A DNA stretch of 25,039 nt from a virus, in IMG/VR virus record IMGVR_UViG_3300042516_002242, positions 1 to 25,039 of that record. One strand, written 5' to 3'. Below the pieces are notes generated by a model that was not told the DNA's origin, made no database searches, and saw nothing but the letters and a program-made list of their open reading frames with translations. This document shows, piece after piece, positions 13,277 through 19,401 of this stretch. Position numbers and translations under genes: made by a program. The first letter of the stretch is position 1. The number at the start of each line of letters is the position of its first letter.

Positions 13277-13801
13277 ATGCTCTTTGCTCCTACTGCTGGT
13301 CCTGTCGGATTCCAGCCCCACACGCACGCTTGCCGAATGGTCAACAAGCACTCCGCAGCGCTTGCCGTCGGCGATGTCGTGATCACCTCGTTTGGTCACA
13401 CCAGCGCCGTCTATCCGGCGACCACCATCGCGCAGCAGTCGCTCTCCCCGTTCTCCTGCGTCAAGTTGGCTGACGGCAATGCCGCCGATACCAACGGCGA
13501 TGGATCGCACGCCAACGGCGGTTTCGTCGGTGTCGTTTCCGAACTCGGTTCGGAATCCGGCGCTGTCGGATCCGAGGTTGTCGTTCAGTTCGGCGGCGTG
13601 TGCCGCGCCAAGGTCAATCCGTCCACCAACAATGCCGTGATCGGGTCGAAGTTGGCTCTGTCCGACACCGCTGGCGAACTGACCAATGCTGGAGGCGCTA
13701 CGACGGACACTTGGTGCGCCGTTGCTCTTGAGACCAAGGCTGCTGGTTCGGCTGGTCTCATCAATGTCGTGATGAAGTACGACCTGTTCTTCGTGGTGTA
13801 A
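13277..13801 (+). CDS. Head decoration-like protein, 174 aa
   Basis: Located right after the major capsid gene and of typical size for decoration or head-stabilising proteins. It is rich in Gly, Ala, Val, Ser and Thr, with alternating strand-like segments (for example DVVITSFGHTSAVYP, GFVGVVSELGS, and VVVQFGGVCRAKV) and no helix-rich region, suggesting a beta-barrel. A GAAAGGACTGATCTCA site precedes the ATG. It is bracketed by two strong hairpins (13222-13247 and 13817-13844), so its mRNA level may be set separately. Exact family not recognised. Confidence 0.7.
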   Translation: MLFAPTAGPVGFQPHTHACRMVNKHSAALAVGDVVITSFGHTSAVYPATTIAQQSLSPFSCVKLADGNAADTNGDGSHANGGFVGVVSELGSESGAVGSEVVVQFGGVCRAKVNPSTNNAVIGSKLALSDTAGELTNAGGATTDTWCAVALETKAAGSAGLINVVMKYDLFFVV

Positions 13802-13816
13802 CCGCTACAACCATCA

Positions 13817-13844
13817 CCGCTTGGGGGGGAAACCCCCCAAGCGG
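13817..13844 (+). terminator. 12-bp GNRA-loop hairpin before the adaptor-like gene
   Basis: CCGCTTGGGGGG (13817-13828), loop GAAA, CCCCCCAAGCGG (13833-13844): a perfect 12-bp stem with a GNRA tetraloop. It ends six bases before the ATG at 13851, leaving no free Shine-Dalgarno sequence. It could be a partial terminator, a stability element for the upstream mRNA, or a translation-control element. There is no U-tract. Confidence 0.65.
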
Positions 13845-13850
13845 ATTTCC

Positions 13851-14591
13851 ATGCCTACCTTCGCTGAAGCCAAGAACCACGCTGTCCTTGCCGTCGGCGG
13901 ATACCCGTCGCTCGCGCCGGGTCAGACGCGAGCCGCCCGACTGGCGGAGATCGTCAATCAGGCTGGGCAGTACCTGTTCTCTCGCCCGTGGCGATTCCGG
14001 GAGCGGACCAGCAAATACCTGTCTCTGGTCGCGAACCAGTCGTACATCGCCCTGCCCAGCGACGCGGAGGAGATCCTGTCGATCATCTCCCTTGAGTCGC
14101 TCGGCTACCTCATCGAGATGGTCACTCCGGACCACATGGAGCAACTCCGGCAACTGGGGCTGACCATGACCGGACCGGGCGTGACCCACGCCGTCTTCAC
14201 GCGCACCCCGCCAAGCGACGGCGATGCTCTTCCCCCCGTTCGTCTGGATGTCTATCCGACCCCGACCGGAGCGCTCGCCGATGCCATCGCGATTCGATAC
14301 CGGGCTGCATGGGTGGACATCGCGTCCGACGCTTCTGATTCGTGGCAGATCCCGATTCCGAAGTACTGCGATGCCCTGTTCATCGGCTACTGCCGCGCAT
14401 TCGCGCAGGCTTACGAAGACGAGGGGCTGACTGCCCGTCTTCAGGAAATCGATGCTGGTCCGCTGCTCGCCACGGCATCCACCAAGGATGGTCTGCTCCA
14501 GCGCGACCTCGGTCGTATGCGACCGTCGCGCAGCCCTGTCTCTGTCAACTGGACTCGCCCTGACTACGGGTATGTCACGAACCCGGATTGA
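13851..14591 (+). CDS. Head-tail adaptor-like protein, 246 aa
   Basis: The ATG at 13851 is the first plausible start; an upstream in-frame TTG lies inside the hairpin. The sequence contains WRFRERTSKYLSLVANQSY, LPSDAEEIL and a later beta-rich half, a pattern I associate with podovirus adaptor or tail-tubular-A-like proteins that join portal to tail. The region following the head genes is the expected place. Residues 55-75 have the W...L..V..Q..Y.LP layout. No membrane segment. The family name is tentative. Confidence 0.6.
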   Translation: MPTFAEAKNHAVLAVGGYPSLAPGQTRAARLAEIVNQAGQYLFSRPWRFRERTSKYLSLVANQSYIALPSDAEEILSIISLESLGYLIEMVTPDHMEQLRQLGLTMTGPGVTHAVFTRTPPSDGDALPPVRLDVYPTPTGALADAIAIRYRAAWVDIASDASDSWQIPIPKYCDALFIGYCRAFAQAYEDEGLTARLQEIDAGPLLATASTKDGLLQRDLGRMRPSRSPVSVNWTRPDYGYVTNPD

Positions 14592-14593
14592 TC

Positions 14594-15391
14594 ATGCAAT
14601 ACAAAGGTCAATACACCGACAACCTGATGTACAGCCCCGGCGATGTCGTGCTGTTCGGGTCGAGTTCGTTCGTCGCCCGGAAGATGACCCGTGGCGAGCA
14701 GCCTTCTATGTCATCGCCGTGCTGGTCGATGGTCGCCGCTGGCGGTCAGGCTGGTCGGGTCGGCGATGCCGGATCCAACGGACGGGACGGAAAGGACGGC
14801 GCTGGCGTTCCGGTCGGCGGATCCATTGGTCAGGTTCTCGCCAAATCGACCGAACGCGACCATGACACCGAGTGGAGGACCATCAATGTCTCGTCGCTCG
14901 GCGCTGCGCTCGCGTCGCACAAGCATTCATGCTCGGACATCATCGACTTTCCCGGCATGATGGACACGAAGGCGAATGCAGGACACAAGCACGACACCGC
15001 CGATATCGTCGGATTCTCCGACGCATTGAGCCGGATGTCTCCGGCAAAGCACCAGCATTTCGGCGAAGACATCATCGGCGGCAGCATCAAGGCGACGATG
15101 GTCGAGGCTGATTCCGTCGTTGTCGGAACGGCGATCATCACGGATGACATGGTCAGTTCGTCCGAGCGACTGACCCTGAATGTCAACGGCTGCGACGCGA
15201 TCTCGATCCTGCGGGAAAGTACGAGGATCGACAACCCTCTTGATGTTCGGCAGATTCGCGTGTTTGCGCCGAGAGTCCCGAAGGCATCATCGTCAATCGG
15301 ATCTCCCGGCGAGATTTCTTGGGACGATTCGTACATCTACATCTGCGTCCGCAAGGACACATGGAAGCGGATGCCGCTTTCTTCTTGGTGA
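14594..15391 (+). CDS. Tail fibre or appendage protein with collagen-like and HxH repeats
   Basis: The ATG at 14594 is chosen over a TTG two codons earlier. Residues 1-30 (YKGQYTDNLMYSPGDVV) resemble a small carbohydrate-binding module. A Gly-rich, partly collagen-like stretch follows at about 49-75. Then come three HxH repeats, H109-K-H111, H131-K-H133 and H153-Q-H155, exactly 22 residues apart and each followed by a DI(I/V)-type pair. Such HxH motifs bind metal in trimeric phage fibres. The C-terminus (GEISWDDSYIYICV, then WKRMPL) is common at phage fibre ends. It is probably a trimeric appendage, perhaps receptor-facing. Confidence 0.75.
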   Translation: MQYKGQYTDNLMYSPGDVVLFGSSSFVARKMTRGEQPSMSSPCWSMVAAGGQAGRVGDAGSNGRDGKDGAGVPVGGSIGQVLAKSTERDHDTEWRTINVSSLGAALASHKHSCSDIIDFPGMMDTKANAGHKHDTADIVGFSDALSRMSPAKHQHFGEDIIGGSIKATMVEADSVVVGTAIITDDMVSSSERLTLNVNGCDAISILRESTRIDNPLDVRQIRVFAPRVPKASSSIGSPGEISWDDSYIYICVRKDTWKRMPLSSW

Positions 15392-15396
15392 CAACC

Positions 15397-15963
15397 ATGC
15401 CTAACCCTCCGATTAGTGGTCTCTTCACCGTGTCGCAGTCGGTCACGCCGACCCGCGAGTTCGTCCTCGCGTCGCCGACCGTCAATGCGACGATGATCAA
15501 TGGCTCTGCGACATCTCGTTCCCCGGCGGCGACCGTTCCGGTTACCAACGCCGCGAGCGGAATCATCGTGTTTCCGTCCGAGGGGGCGAACTACATGAAG
15601 ATCTGCCCTGTCGTTCAGAGGTCATTTGGATCAAATACCTACACGACTGCAAGCGTTCGCATTGTCGGGTGGAACCGAGATGCTGCGAACACTCTCTGGA
15701 TTCCTCTGACGCTCGCCGACTTCACTCTGACGCTCGGATCGTCGTTCTTTACGCTTTCGTCCATCGGAGCAACCCCGACTTTCCGACAGGCGATTGGGTT
15801 CACGCTGAACGCTGGCGACGCGAAGATCTATAACTCTCCGACGGTCGAGTCCGGTGCGTTTGCGTGCGTAGACACATGGGGCTGCTCGATGATCGAACTT
15901 GAGTTCCGTGGGACCGTGACCGCAGGGACTCCCGTCGCAAACTGCTGGTACGCATCGGCATGA
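15397..15963 (+). CDS. Hypothetical virion-region protein, 188 aa
   Basis: Starts at an ATG six bases after the fibre stop, and its stop overlaps the next start (ATGA). The protein is rich in Thr, Ser, Val, Ala and Gly with strand-like alternation and few charged residues, so a beta-sandwich virion protein is likely. It has three cysteines in the last third. I recognise no family. The position between two fibre genes suggests a tail appendage or fibre-associated protein. Confidence 0.65.
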   Translation: MPNPPISGLFTVSQSVTPTREFVLASPTVNATMINGSATSRSPAATVPVTNAASGIIVFPSEGANYMKICPVVQRSFGSNTYTTASVRIVGWNRDAANTLWIPLTLADFTLTLGSSFFTLSSIGATPTFRQAIGFTLNAGDAKIYNSPTVESGAFACVDTWGCSMIELEFRGTVTAGTPVANCWYASA

Positions 15964-17219
15964 GGAACAGGCTGCGGAAATCATCTGCACTTGGCACGAC
16001 TCGTCCGCTTCGTGGTCGAGATGTTGTCATGTCGGAGTTTCCGGATGCCGCACTTCAGTTTGACTTCACGACCAACAACGCTTTGAACGAGCAGTATGGA
16101 AACAATCCAAACTGCCTGTTCTTGACAAGAAGCGCCCAGACAAAAGCAAGTGGCTATCTGAACAACCTTGGGTTTCTTCAGTTCGCGGAAACCGCAAACA
16201 CTCCAAGGTTTGAGTACACCAACGGGGCGTGTCGCGGATTGAGGCTTGATGGCTATGTGACCGTCACCAATCTGCTCGGCAACACGATTGTGTTCGGAAC
16301 ATCTGGAACGACATTCAACTGGTCGCAGTCAAACATTTCCGGCGCTGGGACGGCAAACGCGACTGGTCCAGACAACACGACATCGGCAGTTACATTTACG
16401 GCTACTGCGGCAAACGGGACAGTTTCGCAGAGCCGTGGCGCAGTTGGTGTCGGCGGTCGAGTGTTCTCGGTGTGGCTTCGTAGACCGAGCGGTGGCGGAA
16501 GCGGCAATATCCAAATTACCTACAACACGGCTGGAACATGGACCACCGTGTCTGTCACGGATTCATGGCAGCGATTCTCTGTTGTTGCGACATCCGGATC
16601 AGCCGTTCCCGGAATCAGAATCGTTACCTCCGGAGACAAGGTCGAGGCGTATGCCCCGATGCTCCAAGTCTACTCATCGACTTTCTATAAGTCTGCTGGA
16701 CCGGAAGTCATTTCGCTTGCCAACAACACCACCGCACTAGGCGATGCCCCGCAAATCAAACTTCCGGCATCTAGCAATGCCGCTGTCGGGGCATCCGTGT
16801 TCGTTGAGTTTGAGCAGTCTGATAGATATGGAATTGCGAACGGATCGCAGACATACATCACATTCGATGATGGAAATGATTCTTACATTTCATATACACA
16901 GACGAGATCTGATGAATCGGTTCTTGGAGATTCATGGGCTGCGGAAGTTTCGTCATCATCAACCGCTTATCTTTCGACAAGCGGTGATTCCGACACATCG
17001 GAGCAACTGAATAGGGTTTGCCTCGCAATTCAAAACGGGAGCGCTCGCCTCGTCAGAAATGGGGAAACTCTCCTTGATCTTGTTGATTCAAACATTGTCT
17101 TCCCAAACTGGGAAAGCCAAGTCGTATCAATGAATTGTGCATGGACATACATCAGGAAGATTGCCGTGTTTGAGGGCATGAAGACCGTAGCCCAGATGGA
17201 GGCTATGACATCATGGTGA
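15960..17219 (+). CDS. Tail fibre / receptor-binding-like protein with carbohydrate-binding-type domain
   Basis: A 419-aa protein. Residues about 166-240 (RVFSVWLRRPSGGG, WTTVSVTDSWQRFSV, GIRIVTSGDKVEAYAP) match the jelly-roll carbohydrate-binding pattern common in phage fibres and head spikes. A concanavalin/LamG-like fold is possible in the C-terminal half (FVEFEQSD, ITFDDGND and similar strands). The start at 15960 uses an ATGA overlap; an internal ATG at 16029 is less well supported. From about 16,050 the gene is visibly richer in A+T and in A/T-ending codons than its neighbours, as often found for exchanged receptor-binding genes. Confidence 0.75.
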   Translation: MRNRLRKSSALGTTRPLRGRDVVMSEFPDAALQFDFTTNNALNEQYGNNPNCLFLTRSAQTKASGYLNNLGFLQFAETANTPRFEYTNGACRGLRLDGYVTVTNLLGNTIVFGTSGTTFNWSQSNISGAGTANATGPDNTTSAVTFTATAANGTVSQSRGAVGVGGRVFSVWLRRPSGGGSGNIQITYNTAGTWTTVSVTDSWQRFSVVATSGSAVPGIRIVTSGDKVEAYAPMLQVYSSTFYKSAGPEVISLANNTTALGDAPQIKLPASSNAAVGASVFVEFEQSDRYGIANGSQTYITFDDGNDSYISYTQTRSDESVLGDSWAAEVSSSSTAYLSTSGDSDTSEQLNRVCLAIQNGSARLVRNGETLLDLVDSNIVFPNWESQVVSMNCAWTYIRKIAVFEGMKTVAQMEAMTSW

Positions 17220-17458
17220 TTTATCTGCGAGCAAATACGCAGCGGGAGATTTCTGATGCTGTCGTTGCTTCTGGTCTTGCGAGGATTCGCTGCGGGTCGA
17301 GAATCTCGTCACCCGGAGTGACGATCATTGACATTGGTCCTCTGGACCAAGACAGCAGATGGCACATGAATGTTCACTTTGAATCCGACATCGGGTTCTC
17401 TCTCGGGCAGTTGCCGACAATTCCAGATCCAATCACCCCTGAATACCTGTTCGCATGA
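17213..17458 (+). CDS. Hypothetical protein, 81 aa
   Basis: Overlaps the fibre stop by seven bases and shares an ATGA overlap with the next gene (17455-17458). The sequence is mixed alpha/beta with one cysteine and no membrane segment. It shares the lower-GC composition of the preceding fibre gene and may belong to the same exchanged unit, for example as a fibre chaperone or an additional small tail protein. This is inference; no family is recognised. Confidence 0.6.
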   Translation: MVIYLRANTQREISDAVVASGLARIRCGSRISSPGVTIIDIGPLDQDSRWHMNVHFESDIGFSLGQLPTIPDPITPEYLFA

Positions 17459-17661
17459 CCATCGAGAAGACAAACATCAAGGTGAGCCTGTCCACGGCGA
17501 ACTGGATCGCGCTCTGTGCGATTGCCCTGACGCTGATCGGAATGCTTCTTCCCGCGTATCTAAACCACGACCGCCTGCTGATGCAGGTCGTGACCAATCA
17601 GGACAGCATCAGCAAGCGCCTCGACAAGATCGAGGAGAAACTTGAAAGGCACGACCGATGA
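17455..17661 (+). CDS. Small membrane protein with coiled-coil tail (lysis cluster)
   Basis: A 68-residue protein with one clear transmembrane segment (about residues 17-35, WIALCAIALTLIGMLLPAYL) followed by a coiled-coil-like helix ending in DKIEEKLERHDR. This layout fits an inner-membrane spanin-like or antiholin-like protein. It overlaps the holin gene by four bases (ATGA). The context of the holin and a lipoprotein candidate supports a lysis role. Which of the two it is cannot be told from sequence. Confidence 0.65.
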   Translation: MTIEKTNIKVSLSTANWIALCAIALTLIGMLLPAYLNHDRLLMQVVTNQDSISKRLDKIEEKLERHDR

Positions 17662-17855
17662 GCGAGATCATCAAGAAGTCATCTTGGAAGACCACGGGCG
17701 CTGGCGTTGCGGCAATCATCGTCGCGGTCGGCGCTGCGCTGACGGCGCTGACCGACAGCGATCCGCTGACCGTCCCGGACTGGGGATCGCTGATCGCAGC
17801 CGTCATGGCTGGCATCGGTCTGGTCTTCGCCAAGGACAACAAGAAGGGCGAGTGA
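17658..17855 (+). CDS. Holin (putative)
   Basis: A 65-residue protein with two hydrophobic segments (about 14-31, GAGVAAIIVAVGAALTAL, and 42-58, GSLIAAVMAGIGLVFA), a short polar loop and a charged C-terminus (KDNKKGE). The layout is that of small two-helix phage holins, which open the inner membrane to start lysis. It starts in an ATGA overlap with the previous gene. No endolysin gene is adjacent. Confidence 0.72.
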   Translation: MSEIIKKSSWKTTGAGVAAIIVAVGAALTALTDSDPLTVPDWGSLIAAVMAGIGLVFAKDNKKGE

Positions 17856-17860
17856 GGTGT

Positions 17861-18166
17861 ATGACTTCCTGCGAGCCTTGTTCATGTCCCTGCTGCAATG
17901 GACGGAAGGACTCTTCCGACAGCGCGGTATGGGCGTTGACGCTAAACATGATCGTGGTTTGCTGTCTCGCGGTGGCTCTCGCATTCGCAACTGGCTGCAC
18001 GCGCACGGTGCTGGTGAGCGAAAGCAGCCCGATCAGGATGGGTCCGGAGATCAAGGGTCGCGTGTACACGAAGACCGCTGACGGCTGGAAGTTGAGCGAC
18101 AACGAGGTCAAGATCCAAGAAGGCTGGTACTGCGTGCCGCCTTCCTTCGTCGAGGAGACACGGTAA
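17861..18166 (+). CDS. Lysis-cluster lipoprotein candidate with Cys-rich N-terminus, 101 aa
   Basis: The start at 17861 has GAGG close upstream. The first 12 residues, MTSCEPCSCPCC, are strikingly Cys-rich. A hydrophobic segment (about 27-44) ends in AFATGC, a lipobox-like sequence with Cys46. Translation from the inner ATG at 17948 would give a more conventional lipoprotein signal (MIVVCCLAVALAFATGC). The downstream part (TRTVLVSESSPIRMGPEIKG, ending EGWYCVPPSF) resembles a small phage protein often placed next to holins. It may be an outer-membrane spanin or an accessory lipoprotein. A GTG frame at 17857 overlaps it and is rejected. Confidence 0.65.
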   Translation: MTSCEPCSCPCCNGRKDSSDSAVWALTLNMIVVCCLAVALAFATGCTRTVLVSESSPIRMGPEIKGRVYTKTADGWKLSDNEVKIQEGWYCVPPSFVEETR

Positions 18167-19401
18167 TGGCAGTCAAGATCCAGTTCCGACGAGACACAGC
18201 AGCAAACTGGACGGCTGTCTCGTCCACCGTTCTCTCGGCTGGCGAGGTCGGCTACGAGTCCGACACGGGAAACATCAAGATCGGCGACGGGACCACGCAA
18301 TGGCAGAACCTTGCGTACTACCAGTTGCCGAATGTCTCCGTGAACCCGGCGACCAGCAGCGACCTGAATGCGACCAACTACCGGGTCATGGGTCGGTACA
18401 GGCTCGACACCGTCACCAGCGGCACGACGCTGACCAATGGTCCGTCGGATCTGGATGCAGCCGATGCTGACTCGGTCTGCACGCTGCTCGTCACGACGCA
18501 CGCCTACGACAGCCTCACGACCCATGTCCAGCAGACGCTGACCCAGTTCAGCGCCAGCGCGACCAGCCTCAAGCAATGGGTGCGCCTATACAACGGAACG
18601 AACTGGACGGCATGGACCAGCACGGCGCACCTGTCGGACGGCGAAGTTACGACGGCGAAGATCGCTGACGCAAATGTCACAACAGCGAAAATCGCTGACA
18701 CGAATGTCACGACCGCGAAGATCGCTGATGATGCTGTGACCGCAGACAAACTTGCCGATGATGCAAGCACGGACGGCAATCGAGCGGTCACCACAAATCA
18801 CATTCGTAATTCGGCTGTCACAACTGCGAAGATTGCTGACTCCAATGTGACTACCGCAAAGATTGCTGATAGCAATGTCACTTTCGCAAAGTTGCCAAAC
18901 AGCGCCGCTGCTGGTCTTTCTGTGATTGGTCGAAGTGCAAATTCCGCTGGAGTCTTCGCGGAAATTGCTGCCGGAACGGACGGTCAGGTTCTTCGGCGTA
19001 GCGGAACCGCAGTTGGATTTGGGACGATTGCTACTGCTGGAATTGCAGATAGCGCAGTCACTACGGCAAAGATTCTCGATGCAAATGTCACTGTTGCGAA
19101 AGTCGCAGCAGACATCATGCAGCGAACCACCAATCAGATTGGCGTTTTCGTGATTGCAAGATCACAAGGAAATTCGGATACGGTGACGCAAACTGTGTCT
19201 GGTGCGTTTATCAATACTGTGTCTGGTGCGTCTAGAGCGCTTCGTCCTGCCGCCGGAACTTGGACCGTAATGTTTGTTGGTCCGACATCATCACAACTTG
19301 TCGAACAAGGACTTATTGTCGGAATGACGAGTAGTTCTACTGATCTGCGTCAAAACAACGATAGCGCGTCGTTGGTTGTCATCGCTATCAGAACTGCCTG
19401 A
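18166..19401 (+). CDS. Tail fibre with Mtd-like N-terminus and VTTAKIAD repeats
   Basis: A 411-aa fibre. Residues 1-50 (FRRDTAANWTAV, then GEVGYESDTGNIKIGDGT) are the short N-terminal module seen in phage fibres and in the Bordetella phage tropism determinant. Repeats of about ten residues, VTTAKIADxN, run from about residue 161 (18646-18765), with more copies at 18817-18906 and 19057-19116. Such repeats form trimeric shafts in aquatic phage fibres. The last 90 residues form a separate tip-like domain. Codons change from GC-ending to AT-ending at about 18,780. GAGGAG precedes the ATG, which overlaps the previous stop (TAATG). Confidence 0.82.
   Translation: MAVKIQFRRDTAANWTAVSSTVLSAGEVGYESDTGNIKIGDGTTQWQNLAYYQLPNVSVNPATSSDLNATNYRVMGRYRLDTVTSGTTLTNGPSDLDAADADSVCTLLVTTHAYDSLTTHVQQTLTQFSASATSLKQWVRLYNGTNWTAWTSTAHLSDGEVTTAKIADANVTTAKIADTNVTTAKIADDAVTADKLADDASTDGNRAVTTNHIRNSAVTTAKIADSNVTTAKIADSNVTFAKLPNSAAAGLSVIGRSANSAGVFAEIAAGTDGQVLRRSGTAVGFGTIATAGIADSAVTTAKILDANVTVAKVAADIMQRTTNQIGVFVIARSQGNSDTVTQTVSGAFINTVSGASRALRPAAGTWTVMFVGPTSSQLVEQGLIVGMTSSSTDLRQNNDSASLVVIAIRTA
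18646..18906 (+). repeat. 10-residue fibre shaft repeats, 30-base period
   Basis: Units at 18646, 18676, 18706 and 18736, then 18817, 18847 and 18877, each 30 bases, encoding variants of VTTAKIADAN. Further diverged units start at 19057 and 19087. The first group uses mostly ATC/GAC codons and the second ATT/GAT, so they are repeats at the protein level rather than fresh DNA duplications. Confidence 0.85.

Noticed and set aside
13821-13850. TTG start extending the adaptor-like protein by 10 residues
   Set aside because: The extension would be translated from within the 12-bp hairpin and has no upstream ribosome-binding site.
17857-18081. GTG-initiated 74-codon frame overlapping the lysis lipoprotein candidate
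   Set aside because: The other frame has a family-like C-terminus and a membrane segment; this one is low-complexity and unrecognised.
18646-19116. Possible CRISPR-like or tandem DNA repeat array
   Set aside because: The repeats are in-frame, protein-level fibre repeats with diverged DNA and no spacers.
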